A stretch of DNA of 64,000 nt from Acetobacter lovaniensis (GCF_014207635.1 NZ_JACHIE010000002.1:1-64000); one strand, 5' to 3'. Counted from the stretch's first letter, positions 38,413 to 49,361 are shown. Numbers and translations are program-made. The notes: generated by a model not told the origin, from the sequence alone.

Positions 38413-39824
38413 GCACCTTCCCCCCCACTGTGTTTGCCGTGAAACGTTTTGCCGTGCTGGGCCTTGGCCGCAATGGCCTGCCCGCCGTGCAGACTCTGGC
38501 CGCATGTGGCGCGCATGTTCAGGCATGGGATGACGGAGAAGCCGGACGCCACGGCCTGACACAGGCTCTGGCCCACATGCCCCCCGAACAGGCTGCCCGC
38601 ATCACCTGCGCCCCACTGGAGAATCTGGCGGGGTTTGACGCACTTGTTCTCTCCCCCGGTATTCCGCACCATCTGCCGCGTGTGCACCCGGTCGCCGCGC
38701 TGGCTATTGCAGCGGGTGTGCCCATTCTGTCCGATGCGGAACTGCTTTATTGCGCAGTCCGCGCAGCAGGCAGCAAGGCGCGCTTTGCAGGCATTACCGG
38801 CACCAACGGCAAATCCACCACTACCACCCTGCTGGCCCATATTCTGGAACAGGCGGGTGTGCCGGTTGCAGCCGGTGGCAACCTTGGCCCCGCAGCGCTG
38901 GCCCTGCCCCTGCTACCCGATAACGGCGTGTATGTGCTGGAAATGTCGTCCTACATGCTGGAGCGGCTGGACACCCTGCATTTTGATGCCGCCTGCCTGC
39001 TCAACCTGACCCCGGACCATCTGGACCGCCACGCAGGCATGGCCGGGTATGCGCAGGCCAAGCAGCGTGTGTTCGCGGGCCAGACAGCGCACGATATTGC
39101 CGTGATTGGCATTGACGATGCTGAATGCACCCGCATTGCCGGGCATCTGGCCCAGTCGGCCACACCCTGCGTAACCGTGTCCGGCACCAACCCTGCCGCC
39201 AGCTATTACGGCCGGGATGGCGCGGTCTGGCACAACAGCGCGGCACTGGCCACGCTGCCCCCTGCCCTGCCGGGTGCGCATAATGCCCAGAATGCGGCTG
39301 CCGCACTGGCCATGGCCCGTTTTCTGGGTATTGCGGATACCGTGGCAGCACAGGCCATTGCCTCCTTCCCCGGTCTGCCGCACCGGCAGAAGCTGGTTGA
39401 GACCTGCAACAACATTGCCTTCATAGATGACAGCAAGGCCACCAATGCCGATGCCTCCTCCCGCGCATTAGGGTGCTATGACCGGCTGGTATGGATTGCA
39501 GGAGGGATGGCCAAGGAAGGCGGGATAGAAAGCCTGAGCCCGTATTTTGGCCGTATCGCACATGCCTTCCTTATCGGGCGGGATGCAGCGGAGCTGGCGG
39601 CAACCCTTGCGCGCCACAACGTGCCCCATACCGTGGTGGAGACACTGGAAAAAGCAGTCCCTCAGGCCTACAGTCTTGCACAGCAGACCCATACGCCCGT
39701 TATCCTGCTCTCACCCGCCTGTGCGAGCTTTGACCAGTATGCCGGGTTTGAGGCACGCGGGCAGCATTTTCAGGCGTTGGCCCATGCTGTGCGCACGCAG
39801 CAGATGAGCACGACAGGGCAGTAG
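38409..39824 (+). CDS. murD: UDP-MurNAc-L-alanine:D-glutamate ligase
   Basis: A 471-residue Mur ligase adding D-glutamate. It has the N-terminal Rossmann-like [26 protein letters not shown], the P-loop [35 protein letters not shown], and the C-terminal [18 protein letters not shown] and [12 protein letters not shown]. It starts at the ATGA overlap with mraY (38409). Seven bases separate it from ftsW. Confidence 0.96.
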   Translation: MSTFPPTVFAVKRFAVLGLGRNGLPAVQTLAACGAHVQAWDDGEAGRHGLTQALAHMPPEQAARITCAPLENLAGFDALVLSPGIPHHLPRVHPVAALAIAAGVPILSDAELLYCAVRAAGSKARFAGITGTNGKSTTTTLLAHILEQAGVPVAAGGNLGPAALALPLLPDNGVYVLEMSSYMLERLDTLHFDAACLLNLTPDHLDRHAGMAGYAQAKQRVFAGQTAHDIAVIGIDDAECTRIAGHLAQSATPCVTVSGTNPAASYYGRDGAVWHNSAALATLPPALPGAHNAQNAAAALAMARFLGIADTVAAQAIASFPGLPHRQKLVETCNNIAFIDDSKATNADASSRALGCYDRLVWIAGGMAKEGGIESLSPYFGRIAHAFLIGRDAAELAATLARHNVPHTVVETLEKAVPQAYSLAQQTHTPVILLSPACASFDQYAGFEARGQHFQALAHAVRTQQMSTTGQ

Positions 39825-39831
39825 GACAAGC

Positions 39832-40995
39832 ATGGCCGGTTATTCCCGCATTGATGATTCGCCCTTGGGCCGCTGGTGGCGGAATGTGGACCGGACAACG
39901 CTGGTCTGCACCTTCATTCTTATCGGCTTTGGCTACATTCTCATGCTTGCAGCCAGCCCGGCGGTTGCGGTGCGCATTGGTGCGTCGCGCAACATGTTCA
40001 TTTTCAAGCAGGTCATGTTCCTGAGCGTGGCGGGGGTTATTGTCACCGGAGTTTCCATCCTCTCGCGCCGGACGGTGCTGCGCCTCTCCCTGATCGGGGG
40101 GGTGCTCATGCTGGGTGCGACCATGCTTACGCTGGTCCACGGGATCGAGATCAAGGGCGCGCGGCGCTGGATTGCGCTGCCGTTCATGTCCCTCCAGCCA
40201 TCCGAGTTTCTCAAGCCCTGCTTTGCCGTGGTCACGGGGTGGCTGCTGACCCAGCGCCGTATTTCGCGCTATTTTCCGGGGATGCTCATCGCATTCGGGC
40301 TGTATGGGCTTATTCTGCTGCTGCTTAAATCCCAGCCCGACATTGGCATGCTTACGGTTATTACCGCCGTTTTTCTGGTCCAGTTGTTTGTGGACGGGCT
40401 GAACCTGATTTTTGTAGGTTTTGGTTTTGCCTGCATGATTGCCGCAGGCATTGCCGCGTTTTTTATCTTCCCGCATGTACGCTCGCGCGTGGAGCGGTTC
40501 ATGCACCCCAATGTGGGCGACCATTACCAGATTGATACGGCCCTGCGTGCTTTTGGCAATGGCGGGCTTATGGGCCGCGGGCCGGGTGAAGGCCGGGTCA
40601 AGGACCTGCTGCCCGACGCCCATGCAGACTTTGTGTTTGCCGTGGCGGGGGAAGAATACGGGCTTGTGATCTGCCTGCTGATCATTTGCGTTTTTGCCGC
40701 CATTGTGGTGCGGACCCTGCTGCGCCTGATCCGCGAGGATGACCCGTTTGTGGTGATCGCCACCACCGGGCTGCTGACGGGTTTTGGCCTTCAGGCGTTT
40801 GTTAACATGGCTTCCACCTTGCATCTTATCCCCACCAAGGGCATGACGCTGCCATTCATTTCCTATGGGGGGTCTTCGGCCATGTCTGTTGCTCTGGCTA
40901 TTGGCATGGTGCTGGCCCTGACCCGGCAGCAACCGGGGGGCCTGCGCTCGGGCAATGGCTTTATCTCCACTCTCAGACAATGGCGGTCAGCATGA
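39832..40995 (+). CDS. ftsW: Septal peptidoglycan glycosyltransferase FtsW
   Basis: A 387-residue SEDS-family protein with about ten membrane helices, polymerising lipid II at the septum with FtsI. It shows the RWIALPFMSLQPSEFLKP block, LLLLKSQPDIGM with the SEDS-conserved QPD, HADFVFAVAGEEYG, and the C-terminal STLHLIPTKGMTLPFISYGG. A soluble N-terminal part of about 25 residues precedes the first helix. Confidence 0.96.
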   Translation: MAGYSRIDDSPLGRWWRNVDRTTLVCTFILIGFGYILMLAASPAVAVRIGASRNMFIFKQVMFLSVAGVIVTGVSILSRRTVLRLSLIGGVLMLGATMLTLVHGIEIKGARRWIALPFMSLQPSEFLKPCFAVVTGWLLTQRRISRYFPGMLIAFGLYGLILLLLKSQPDIGMLTVITAVFLVQLFVDGLNLIFVGFGFACMIAAGIAAFFIFPHVRSRVERFMHPNVGDHYQIDTALRAFGNGGLMGRGPGEGRVKDLLPDAHADFVFAVAGEEYGLVICLLIICVFAAIVVRTLLRLIREDDPFVVIATTGLLTGFGLQAFVNMASTLHLIPTKGMTLPFISYGGSSAMSVALAIGMVLALTRQQPGGLRSGNGFISTLRQWRSA

Positions 40996-42137
40996 AGCCA
41001 CAGACTATCGTGATTGCGGCCGGGGGCACTGGCGGTCATTTTTTCCCCGCCGAGGCACTGGCCGACGCACTGGTTGCCCGTGGCCACCACATTGTGCTGA
41101 TGACCGATGCCCGCGCGGGCAAACGCACCAGCGGCGTTTTTGCCAATGCACCGCAGTTTGTTCTGCGTGGCGCGGGTGTGGCCGGGCGTGGCCCCATACG
41201 CGCCCTGCGCGCAGGGATTACGCTGCTGGCCAGCGCATGGAAGGCGCGGGGCATCCTGCACACCCTTCAGCCTGATGCGGTCATCGGTTTTGGCGGCTAC
41301 CCCTCCATTCCGCCCCTGCTGGGCGCGCGGCTGCTGGGCCGCAGGCACCCGGCGCTGATCATTCATGAAGGCAATGCCGTTCTGGGCAAGGCCAATGCCG
41401 TGCTCTCCCGCTTTGCTGACGTGATTGCCACCTCCTTCCCCACCGTGGCCAAGCTGCCCATGGGGGCCAGAACCGTGCTGACCGGCATGCCCGTACGCCC
41501 CGGCATTGCCGCGCTGGCGGGGGAAGCATGGCCCACCCCGAACGGGACGATCAACCTGCTGGTCTGGGGTGGTTCTCTGGGGGCGCGCATTTTTTCGCAG
41601 GTGGTGCCCGCAGCCATTAGCCGCCTGCCAGCCGCCCTGCGCGCACGCATCCACATTACCCAGCAGGCCCGCGCGGATGACGTGGACACCGTGCGCAAAG
41701 CCTATGCCGATATTGGCGTACAGGCCCGTGTGGAGCCGTTTTTGAACGATGTGCCCGACATCCTGCGCGCAGCCCATCTGGTTATCGGGCGGGCGGGGGG
41801 CTCTTCGGTGGCGGAAATCACCACCGCAGGCCGCCCCGCTCTCATGGTCCCCCTGCCTATTGCGGCCTCCGACGAGCAGACCGAAAACGCCCGCGCCATA
41901 ACGGACGCAGGCGCAGGCTGGATGATCCGCCAGCCCGACTTTACCGCACAAACACTGGCAACCCGCCTGCAAGACCTTTTCACCGCCCCGGACGACCTGG
42001 CCCGCGCAGCCGCTGCCGCCGCCACGCTGGCCCGCCCGGACGCCGCCCTCCGTCTGGCTGATATAGTAGAAGAATGCCTCCAACTTTCTCCTTCACCCGC
42101 CCATCCGCCCTCACACGAGACGGAGACACGCACATGA
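40992..42137 (+). CDS. murG: Lipid II synthase MurG
   Basis: A 381-residue GT28 glycosyltransferase adding GlcNAc to lipid I at the cytoplasmic membrane face. It shows [53 protein letters not shown], the donor-site [12 protein letters not shown] and [15 protein letters not shown] placed the start at 40992 (ATGA overlap with ftsW, as elsewhere in the operon); an in-frame ATG at 40980 is four codons earlier. The C-terminus overlaps murC. Confidence 0.95.
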   Translation: MKPQTIVIAAGGTGGHFFPAEALADALVARGHHIVLMTDARAGKRTSGVFANAPQFVLRGAGVAGRGPIRALRAGITLLASAWKARGILHTLQPDAVIGFGGYPSIPPLLGARLLGRRHPALIIHEGNAVLGKANAVLSRFADVIATSFPTVAKLPMGARTVLTGMPVRPGIAALAGEAWPTPNGTINLLVWGGSLGARIFSQVVPAAISRLPAALRARIHITQQARADDVDTVRKAYADIGVQARVEPFLNDVPDILRAAHLVIGRAGGSSVAEITTAGRPALMVPLPIAASDEQTENARAITDAGAGWMIRQPDFTAQTLATRLQDLFTAPDDLARAAAAAATLARPDAALRLADIVEECLQLSPSPAHPPSHETETRT

Positions 42138-43567
42138 GAGCCCTGCCCCTTTCCATCGGAACCATCCATTTTGTCGGCATTGGCGGCATTGGCATGTCCG
42201 GCATTGCAGAGGTTCTGTGCCTGCTGGGCTACTCCGTACAGGGCTCGGACATAGCGGAAAACGCCAATGTCAAACGCCTGCGGGCCGCGGGTATTCCGGT
42301 CACGATCGGGCATGACGCCGCCAATCTGGGCAATGCGCAGGTTGTGGTCATTTCCACCGCGGTCAAGCGTGACAACCCCGAAGTTGTCGCGGCCCGCGCC
42401 AAGCTGATCCCTGTTGTCCGCCGGGCGGAAATGCTGGCCGAACTCATGCGCCTGCGCTGGTCCGTGGCCATTGGCGGCACACATGGCAAAACCACCACCA
42501 CCAGCCTTGTGGCTGCCGTGCTGGAAGCCGCCAAGCTGGACCCCACCGTTATCAACGGCGGCATCATCGAGGCTTACGGCACCAATACCCGCATGGGTAA
42601 GGGCGACTGGATGGTGGTGGAAGCAGATGAGAGCGATGGCTCGTTCCTGCGCCTGCCTTCCGTGATTTCGGTCGTCACCAACATGGACCCCGAGCATCTG
42701 GACCACTGGGGTTCTGCCGAGGCCATGGAGGCAGCGTATGACCAGTTTGTCTCCAACGTGCCGTTCTATGGCTTTGCGGTCCTGTGCATAGACCACCCTG
42801 CCGTGCAGCAGATGATCCCGCGCCTGTCTGACCACCGGATTGTCACCTACGGCTTCTCCCCACAGGCGGATGTGCGGGCCGAAAAGGTGATTACCGACAA
42901 GCTGGGTGCTACGTTTGAAGTCACGCTGACAGACCGCGTTACCCGCCGCACCCGCAAGGCCGGGCCTTTCCGCCTGCCCATGCTGGGCGCGCATAATGTG
43001 CAGAACTCCCTTGCCGCCATTGCCGTCGCAACCGAAATGGACATCAGTGATGATGTGATCCGCTCCGGGCTGGCCAGCTTCCGCGGGGTCAAGCGTCGCT
43101 TTACCCGTACGGGGGAAGCCGGTGGCATTACCGTGATTGATGATTACGGGCACCACCCGGTGGAAATTGCCGCTGTGCTCAAGGCCGCCCGTCAGGCCGG
43201 AGCCAGCCGGGTTATTGCGGTCATGCAGCCGCACCGCTACTCCCGCCTGAAAACCCTGTTTGCCGATTTCTGCACCTGCATGAACGATGCCGACACGGTA
43301 ATTGTCTCCGACGTGTACGCCGCAGGCGAAGACCCCCTGCCCGATGCCAGCCGCGACAGGCTGATAGAAGGACTGCGCGAACGCGGGCACCGCTCCGTTG
43401 TCCCGCTTTCCAGCCCCGAACATCTGGCGGAAATGATCAACGCCATTGCCAGACCGGGGGACTATGTTGTGTGCCTGGGTGCGGGCACCATCACCAACTG
43501 GGCGCAGGCCCTGCCCGCCCAGCTTGCCGCCTTGCAGGCTGAACACAAAGGTGGAAGTGCGGCATGA
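42134..43567 (+). CDS. murC: UDP-MurNAc:L-alanine ligase
   Basis: A 477-residue Mur ligase adding the first residue, L-alanine. The N-terminus has [18 protein letters not shown], the P-loop [41 protein letters not shown] and the C-terminal [12 protein letters not shown]. It starts at the ATGA overlapping murG; the open frame upstream to 42074 is not MurC-like. It overlaps murB by four bases. Confidence 0.96.
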   Translation: MRALPLSIGTIHFVGIGGIGMSGIAEVLCLLGYSVQGSDIAENANVKRLRAAGIPVTIGHDAANLGNAQVVVISTAVKRDNPEVVAARAKLIPVVRRAEMLAELMRLRWSVAIGGTHGKTTTTSLVAAVLEAAKLDPTVINGGIIEAYGTNTRMGKGDWMVVEADESDGSFLRLPSVISVVTNMDPEHLDHWGSAEAMEAAYDQFVSNVPFYGFAVLCIDHPAVQQMIPRLSDHRIVTYGFSPQADVRAEKVITDKLGATFEVTLTDRVTRRTRKAGPFRLPMLGAHNVQNSLAAIAVATEMDISDDVIRSGLASFRGVKRRFTRTGEAGGITVIDDYGHHPVEIAAVLKAARQAGASRVIAVMQPHRYSRLKTLFADFCTCMNDADTVIVSDVYAAGEDPLPDASRDRLIEGLRERGHRSVVPLSSPEHLAEMINAIARPGDYVVCLGAGTITNWAQALPAQLAALQAEHKGGSAA

Positions 43568-44514
43568 ACAGCACGCCCGCAACCACGCTGGACGATATGG
43601 TTCGCCACGCCTTTGCTGGTACGCGCGGACGTGTGACCGCGCAGGCCCCGCTGGGGGCACGTACGTGGTTCCGCGTTGGTGGTCCGGCGGAATGGCTGTT
43701 CCAGCCCAGGGATGCGGATGATCTGGCAGGCATGCTCCAGCGCCTTTCCCCCGAACTGCCCGTTATTGCCCTTGGAGCCTGCTCCAACGTGATTATCCGC
43801 GATGGCGGGCTGGACGGCATTGTGGTGCGCATGGCCCGTGGCTTTGCCGATATTGCCGTGGAAGCGGACGGGCTTGTGGTGGGCAGCGCCTGTCTGGATG
43901 CCACAGTCGCCGAACACGCGGCACAGGCCGGGCTTGCGGGGCTGGAGTTTCTGGCCGGTATTCCCGGCTCCATCGGGGGGGCCGTGCGTATGAATGCCGG
44001 GGCCTACGGCGCGGATATTGCCAGCGTGCTGGACTGGGCGGAAATCGTGACCCGTGATGGCAATATGGTCCGCCTTGGCAACGCCGCCCTGCGCTTTGGC
44101 TACCGCCGCTCCGGCCTGCCCGAAGGAGCCATGGTGGTGCGCGCGCGCCTGCGCGGCATGCCGGCCAGCCCGGCGGACATAGCCGTACGCATTGGCGATA
44201 TCCGCACAGCGCGCGAGCAGTCCCAGCCTGTGCGCGCACGCACGGGTGGCTCCACCTTCCGCAACCCTGAACCCGAGGTTTCCGCCCGCAAGGCGTGGGA
44301 ACTGATTGATCAGGCTGGCTGCCGTGGCCTGCGCCAGGGCGATGCCCAGGTCAGTGAAAAACACTGCAACTTCCTGATCAACCTCGGCAATGCCACCGCC
44401 CATGACCTCGAAACACTGGGGGATGCTGTGCGCCAGCGCGTTGCCCAGCATTCGGGCGTGCAACTGCACTGGGAAATCAAACGTCTTGGCCGCACACAGG
44501 GAGCCCGCGCATGA
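43564..44514 (+). CDS. murB: UDP-N-acetylenolpyruvoylglucosamine reductase
   Basis: A 316-residue flavoenzyme reducing UDP-GlcNAc-enolpyruvate with NADPH to UDP-MurNAc. It shows [17 protein letters not shown], the FAD-binding [49 protein letters not shown] and the C-terminal [10 protein letters not shown]. It is a type I/II MurB of normal length with ATGA overlaps on both sides. Confidence 0.96.
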   Translation: MNSTPATTLDDMVRHAFAGTRGRVTAQAPLGARTWFRVGGPAEWLFQPRDADDLAGMLQRLSPELPVIALGACSNVIIRDGGLDGIVVRMARGFADIAVEADGLVVGSACLDATVAEHAAQAGLAGLEFLAGIPGSIGGAVRMNAGAYGADIASVLDWAEIVTRDGNMVRLGNAALRFGYRRSGLPEGAMVVRARLRGMPASPADIAVRIGDIRTAREQSQPVRARTGGSTFRNPEPEVSARKAWELIDQAGCRGLRQGDAQVSEKHCNFLINLGNATAHDLETLGDAVRQRVAQHSGVQLHWEIKRLGRTQGARA

Positions 44515-45449
44515 GCACCTCCAAACGGATTACCGTACTTATGGGTGGCATTTCGTCCGAGCGGACGGTCAGCCTGTCTTCCGGGCAGGGCGTGGCCGAG
44601 GCCCTGCGCAGTCTGGGCCATACGGTCAGCACGCTTGATGCCGGGGCCGATCTGGGCGCACTGGTTGCCGAACTGGGCGCTCAAAAACCCGATGTCGTGT
44701 TTAACGCACTCCACGGCCGCTTTGGCGAGGATGGCTGTATTCAGGGTATTCTGGACTGGATGGGCCTTGCCTATACACATTCTGGCGTACGGGCATCCGC
44801 CACAGCCATGAACAAGGCGGCCGCCCGCGCCGCTTTTGTTTCCGCTGGCCTGCCCGTGGCCGAAGGCCGGGTCATTGACATTGCCGAACTTGCCGAGGGC
44901 GACCCCCTGGCCGCCCCCTACGTGGTTAAACCCGTTAGCGAAGGCTCGTCCGTTGGCGTCTCCATCGTACGGCCCGGCGCCAATGTGCGCGAACGCATTG
45001 TGCGGGACTGGACATTTGGCCCGCATGCGCTGGTAGAAGAGTTTATTCCCGGGCGCGAAATTACGGTGGGTGTAATGGGCGAACGCGCCCTGACCATAAC
45101 AGACATTACCCCCACGGGCAGCGGCCACGACTTTTACGATTACGACGCCAAATACAGTACCGGCGGCTCACGGCATGAACTACCCGCCCGCATTGCCCCC
45201 GATGTTGCCCAGCGCGCACTGGACGTGGCGGTAGCCGCCCACAAAACACTGGGATGCGCCGGAGCATCCCGCTCGGATTTCCGGCTGGATGATACAGACC
45301 CGGCCAACCCGCGCCTGATCCTGCTGGAAGTCAACACCCAGCCGGGCATGACTGCAACATCGCTCCTGCCCGAACAGGCCGCCTATTGCGGCATTAGCTT
45401 CCCCGCATTGTGCCATTGGCTTGTTGAGCAGGCCACCTGCCGCCAATGA
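44511..45449 (+). CDS. ddlB: D-alanine--D-alanine ligase
   Basis: A 312-residue ATP-grasp enzyme. It has VLMGGISSERTVSLSSGQGV, LHGRFGEDGCIQGILDWMG, YVVKPVSEGSSVGVSIV for nucleotide binding, and LLEVNTQPGMTATSLLPEQA with metal ligands. It supplies D-Ala-D-Ala to MurF. Its stop overlaps the ftsQ start (ATGA). Confidence 0.96.
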   Translation: MSTSKRITVLMGGISSERTVSLSSGQGVAEALRSLGHTVSTLDAGADLGALVAELGAQKPDVVFNALHGRFGEDGCIQGILDWMGLAYTHSGVRASATAMNKAAARAAFVSAGLPVAEGRVIDIAELAEGDPLAAPYVVKPVSEGSSVGVSIVRPGANVRERIVRDWTFGPHALVEEFIPGREITVGVMGERALTITDITPTGSGHDFYDYDAKYSTGGSRHELPARIAPDVAQRALDVAVAAHKTLGCAGASRSDFRLDDTDPANPRLILLEVNTQPGMTATSLLPEQAAYCGISFPALCHWLVEQATCRQ

Positions 45450-47785
45450 AGCGACCCGCCAGCCGCCCTTCCCGCACGGGATTATTCCTCAAGCGCCAAA
45501 AACGCCTGCTGCGGTCCGTTATCGGGCTTATGCTGCTGTCGGGGGCGGGGGCTGCGGTTTATCTGGCGGTGCCTCTTCCTGCCCTGCAAAACCAGATTGC
45601 CCCCTTGCGGGACAAACTACTGGGCACCTCCGCCCTGCGCGTAACCAGTATCCGGGTTGAAGGCGCCAGCCTGACCAGCGATGCGGCCATCCACGCGGCC
45701 CTGAACATTGCCGTGGGTGACCCGGTTCTCAACTTCAACGTCACCCGCGCGCGTGAGAACCTGACCGCCCTGCCGTTTATTGACCATGTAAGCGTTGAGC
45801 GCCACCTGTCTGGCGAGATTGACGTGCACATTACCGAGCGCCCGCCGTATGCGGTGTGGCAGCATCAGGGCCATTTTATCCTGATCGACCGGCAGGGGCA
45901 GAAAGTGCCGGATCAGGGCGCGAACGACAAGGACGCCACCGCCTTTGCCAAACTGCCACTGGTTGTCGGTGACGGCGCGAACGAGAACGCCGCCGCCCTG
46001 ATAGACGTACTGGCGCTGGAACCGGACGTAAAATCCCACGTAACGGCCGCTGTACGTGTAAGCGACCGCCGCTGGAACCTGAGCCTGAAAGATGGCGCAA
46101 CTGTACTCCTGCCCGAAGGGGAGGAAGCCCCGGCCATTCACCGGCTGGCCAGAATTAACGCCACAACACAGCTGCTTGACCGCCCCGTCGAGCTGATTGA
46201 CATGCGCCTGCCCGACCGGCTGACCATAAGGGAACGCCCCCCCGAACCGCCAGCGCCCCCCCTGCGCAGGCAGGGGATGGCACAAAAAGCAGCCCGCACA
46301 CCCCCCACCATACCCAGCCCCCCAAACCCGCCACGGAGGAAAGCCGAGATGAATGACACCGCGCACTCCCCTGCTTCCCCCGCACTTAATCTGTCGGACC
46401 GGCTGCACAAAAAACGGAGCCATTCCTCAGTCTCCCCCACACTGCGCATGAGCGGGGGGGAGACATCCCTTCCGCTCCCACCCAGTGAGCGCAACAAACG
46501 CCCACACACATGGCGCAACGGCTACAGTGCGGTGCTGGATATTGGCTCGACCAAAATTACCTGCCTTATCGGCAAGGGGGAGCCCAACGGCATGCTGCGC
46601 GTGGCGGGCTTTGGCTGGCGTCGCTCCGCCGGTGTGCGCAATGGCGCCATTACCGAGTTGCAGGAGGCCGAAGCCGCCATACGCGCAACCGTGGCGCAGG
46701 CCGAAAACATGGCCGAGCGCACCATAGACAAGGTGGTGGTCAACCTGTCCTGCGGGCATCCGGCCAGCCGTCTGTTCAATGTACGCTGGCCCATTGGCGG
46801 GCGGGTCGTAACCGAGGCGGACATCCGCCGCGTGGTGACCGAAGGGCGCGTACAGGCTACCGTGCAGGGGCGCGATGTCATTCACACCCTGCCCATAGAT
46901 TTTACGGTGGATGATACCGAGGGCGTGTCTGACCCACGGGGGCATCTGTGCGAAACGCTCAAGGCGCGCCTGCATATTATTGATGCCGCCACCACCGCCC
47001 TGCTGAACCTTGAAACCGTACTGAGCCGTGCCGAACTGCGCATGGAAGCACTTGTGTCCTCCCCGCTGGCATCCGGCCTGTCCGTGCTGGACAGGGATGA
47101 ACGCGACCTTGGCACAACAGTTGTGGACATGGGCGGGGGCACCACATCCTTTGCCGTCTTTGGCGAAGGCCAGATCCTGCACACTGCCCAGATCGGGGTT
47201 GGCGGGCTGCATGTGACGCGTGACATAGCCCGCGGTCTTGGCACATCGCTCGACAATGCCGAACGGCTGAAAACCGTGTATGGCAGCGCGGACCTCTCCT
47301 CCGACGTGGAGGACGAAATCCTGACCGTGGAACTGCTGGGCAATGATGTGCCCCATTTCGAGCAGATCTCCCGCGCCCAGCTTGGCCGCATCATTCGCCC
47401 CCGCATGGAGGAAACACTGGAACTGGTGCGCGAAAAACTGGACGGCGCGGGCCTTGGCATGGCCGCCAGTGGTCGCATCGTGCTGACCGGGGGCGGCTCC
47501 CTGCTGGATGGAATCCGCCCGCTGGCCGAACGTATTCTGGGGGTGCCTGTCAGTGTTGGCCGTCATTCCGGCCCCGGTTTTAACCGCTCGGTCCGTCTGG
47601 GCAGACCCAAGAATATTGCCGGTCTGCCAGAAGATACGGCAGCCGCGGCAGGCTTTGCCACGGCTGCTGGCCTGCTGTTCTGGGCAGCCAGCGCGGAGCG
47701 TCCGTTCAGCGATGTGGAATTCCGCGAAGCCGCGCCAACTGGTTTTTTACAAAAACTGGTTGCTTTTATTCGTGAGAGGGTTTGA
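45446..47785 (+). CDS. ftsQ: Continuous ftsQ-ftsA reading frame (FtsQ part, read-through into FtsA)
   Basis: One open frame of 779 codons begins as FtsQ and ends as FtsA. The FtsQ part has a basic N-terminus, a membrane helix (about residues 22-45), a POTRA domain (about 63-137; SALRVTSIRVEGASLTSDAA) and the conserved end ELIDMRLPDRLTIRERPP at about residue 265. A C-run- and proline-rich stretch of about 36 codons leads directly to FtsA sequence with no stop. FtsQ faces the periplasm after its single helix and FtsA is cytoplasmic, so a fused product could not place both domains correctly. The +1 frame is open from 46230 and ends at a TGA (46350-46352) overlapping the ftsA ATG, like the other ATGA junctions here. 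An indel or sequence error in the C-rich tail is therefore the likely cause. Confidence 0.85.
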   Translation: MKRPASRPSRTGLFLKRQKRLLRSVIGLMLLSGAGAAVYLAVPLPALQNQIAPLRDKLLGTSALRVTSIRVEGASLTSDAAIHAALNIAVGDPVLNFNVTRARENLTALPFIDHVSVERHLSGEIDVHITERPPYAVWQHQGHFILIDRQGQKVPDQGANDKDATAFAKLPLVVGDGANENAAALIDVLALEPDVKSHVTAAVRVSDRRWNLSLKDGATVLLPEGEEAPAIHRLARINATTQLLDRPVELIDMRLPDRLTIRERPPEPPAPPLRRQGMAQKAARTPPTIPSPPNPPRRKAEMNDTAHSPASPALNLSDRLHKKRSHSSVSPTLRMSGGETSLPLPPSERNKRPHTWRNGYSAVLDIGSTKITCLIGKGEPNGMLRVAGFGWRRSAGVRNGAITELQEAEAAIRATVAQAENMAERTIDKVVVNLSCGHPASRLFNVRWPIGGRVVTEADIRRVVTEGRVQATVQGRDVIHTLPIDFTVDDTEGVSDPRGHLCETLKARLHIIDAATTALLNLETVLSRAELRMEALVSSPLASGLSVLDRDERDLGTTVVDMGGGTTSFAVFGEGQILHTAQIGVGGLHVTRDIARGLGTSLDNAERLKTVYGSADLSSDVEDEILTVELLGNDVPHFEQISRAQLGRIIRPRMEETLELVREKLDGAGLGMAASGRIVLTGGGSLLDGIRPLAERILGVPVSVGRHSGPGFNRSVRLGRPKNIAGLPEDTAAAAGFATAAGLLFWAASAERPFSDVEFREAAPTGFLQKLVAFIRERV
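46349..47785 (+). CDS. ftsA: Cell division protein FtsA (own internal start)
   Basis: A 478-residue actin-like ATPase that tethers FtsZ to the membrane. After a roughly 58-residue low-complexity N-terminal extension come the nucleotide site AVLDIGSTKITCLIG, the 1C domain, TTVVDMGGGTTSFAVF (phosphate 2) and VLTGGGSLLDGI (adenosine site). The C-terminal PTGFLQKLVAFIRERV is a good amphipathic membrane-targeting helix. The ATG at 46349 is preceded by a strong GGAGGAAAG, so FtsA can be translated independently of the FtsQ read-through. The ATG at 46448 is a possible shorter start. ftsZ begins 82 bp after its stop. Confidence 0.93.
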   Translation: MNDTAHSPASPALNLSDRLHKKRSHSSVSPTLRMSGGETSLPLPPSERNKRPHTWRNGYSAVLDIGSTKITCLIGKGEPNGMLRVAGFGWRRSAGVRNGAITELQEAEAAIRATVAQAENMAERTIDKVVVNLSCGHPASRLFNVRWPIGGRVVTEADIRRVVTEGRVQATVQGRDVIHTLPIDFTVDDTEGVSDPRGHLCETLKARLHIIDAATTALLNLETVLSRAELRMEALVSSPLASGLSVLDRDERDLGTTVVDMGGGTTSFAVFGEGQILHTAQIGVGGLHVTRDIARGLGTSLDNAERLKTVYGSADLSSDVEDEILTVELLGNDVPHFEQISRAQLGRIIRPRMEETLELVREKLDGAGLGMAASGRIVLTGGGSLLDGIRPLAERILGVPVSVGRHSGPGFNRSVRLGRPKNIAGLPEDTAAAAGFATAAGLLFWAASAERPFSDVEFREAAPTGFLQKLVAFIRERV

Positions 47786-47867
47786 TTTGCCCTACGAAAA
47801 GTTGGTAAACTATTCGCAATCTTATCTGCAACGCCCCTGTTAACCCGCCGCAGTCCGGGAGAGACAC

Positions 47868-49361
47868 ATGACACTCAACCTAACCGTTCCACCCCAGACT
47901 CATGCCGATTTTTCGCCCAGGATAACCGTTATAGGCGTCGGCGGCGGGGGGACGAACGCGGTTGACAACATGATTGCCTCCAACCTGCAGGGTGTGGAGT
48001 TTGTTGTCGCCAACACCGATGCGCAGAGTCTGGCCAAAAGTCTGGCCGACAGCCGCATCCAGCTTGGCCCGCACCTGACCCACGGCCTTGGCGCAGGAGC
48101 CAAGCCCGAAGTGGGCCGTGCCGCGGCGGAAGAAGCGGCGGACGAAATTGCCCGCTATCTGGACGGCGCACATATGGTGTTCATCACCACCGGCATGGGT
48201 GGTGGCACGGGTACGGGTGCGGCGCCGGTTATTGCCCGCATGGCGCGTGAGCGGAACATTCTGACCATTGGCGTGGTCAGCAAGCCCTTCGCCTACGAAG
48301 GCAAGCGCCGCGCACGTGTGGCGGATGAAGGTATTCAGGAACTTCAGCAGTATGTTGATACGCTGATTGTCATTCCCAACCAGAATCTTTTCCGTATCGC
48401 CAACGAACGCACCACCCTGCGTGAAGCCTACAAGCTGGCTGACGAAGTTCTGAACATGGGTGTGCGCGGCGTGACCGACCTGATGATGGAACGCGGTTAC
48501 GTCAACCTCGACTTTGCCGACATCCGCAGTGTTATGGCGGAAATGGGCAAGGCCATGATGGGCACAGGCGAAGCCGAAGGTGAAAACCGTGCGGTGGAAG
48601 CCGCCGAAGCCGCCATTTCCAACCCGCTGCTGGAAGACACCTGCATGGCCACCGCCAAGGGCCTGCTGGTCAATGTTACCGGCGGTGAAGACATGACCTT
48701 CTTTGAAGCAGAAGAAGCCTTCAACCGCATCTGCCGCGAAGTGCCCGAAGACGCCAACATGATCTTTGGCACGGTCATTGAAGAAAAGATGAGTGGACGG
48801 ATACGCGTCTCCGTTGTTGCCACCGGCATTGATGTCCCGCCAGACGGGACCGAACGCGCGCATCTGATGGCCGTGGAAACCGCAGCCCAGCCAGAACAGG
48901 CCTACACGGCCCCTGCGGCACAACAGCCCAGCGCCCCCCCGCCCGTACAGCCGCAGGCACCCATGGCCGAACAGAGCGCTCCCTTACAGCAGCAGGCCTA
49001 TGCGCCTCAGCCCGGCCATGCCGCCCCCCCGGCGCACATGGTTCCCGGTCAGGTTGCCGCTGCTGCACAACAGCCCCGCCAGCCTGCACCGGCCCCAACA
49101 CCCGCGCCTGCGCCAGCGGCATCCAAACATGCCAATCTGTTCAGCGAACCGCCGCGTCCCTCGGCCTACCCTGTGCAGGACCCCAATGCGCGCAGCCTGT
49201 TCGGCCGCGTGACCGGCGCATTCCGCCGCGCCGCCACGCCTGAAACACGAGAAGAGCCTGTAGCGCAGTCTCACCCCACCATCAGTCAGGCCGAGCAGGG
49301 TGCGCCGCGCCATGGTGAAGGCGATAACGGGCTGGAAATCCCCACTTTTCTGCGCCGCTAA
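47868..49361 (+). CDS. ftsZ: Cell division protein FtsZ
   Basis: A 497-residue tubulin homologue forming the division ring. The GTPase domain shows [18 protein letters not shown], the tubulin signature [26 protein letters not shown] and the synergy-loop region [12 protein letters not shown] long Pro/Gln/Ala-rich linker (about residues 330-460) leads to the conserved C-terminal peptide LEIPTFLRR, which binds FtsA and other partners. The linker is long, as in many alphaproteobacteria. The start follows GGGAGAG. Confidence 0.97.
   Translation: MTLNLTVPPQTHADFSPRITVIGVGGGGTNAVDNMIASNLQGVEFVVANTDAQSLAKSLADSRIQLGPHLTHGLGAGAKPEVGRAAAEEAADEIARYLDGAHMVFITTGMGGGTGTGAAPVIARMARERNILTIGVVSKPFAYEGKRRARVADEGIQELQQYVDTLIVIPNQNLFRIANERTTLREAYKLADEVLNMGVRGVTDLMMERGYVNLDFADIRSVMAEMGKAMMGTGEAEGENRAVEAAEAAISNPLLEDTCMATAKGLLVNVTGGEDMTFFEAEEAFNRICREVPEDANMIFGTVIEEKMSGRIRVSVVATGIDVPPDGTERAHLMAVETAAQPEQAYTAPAAQQPSAPPPVQPQAPMAEQSAPLQQQAYAPQPGHAAPPAHMVPGQVAAAAQQPRQPAPAPTPAPAPAASKHANLFSEPPRPSAYPVQDPNARSLFGRVTGAFRRAATPETREEPVAQSHPTISQAEQGAPRHGEGDNGLEIPTFLRR

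Noticed and set aside
41702-43660. A minus-strand open frame of about 650 codons across murG, murC and murB
   Set aside because: The Gly/His-rich sequence is typical of antisense translation; the plus-strand genes have complete motifs and ATGA junctions.
45446-47785. A genuine functional FtsQ-FtsA fusion protein
   Set aside because: The two domains belong on opposite sides of the membrane; ftsA has its own strong ribosome binding site, and a one-base change restores the ATGA junction seen elsewhere in the operon.
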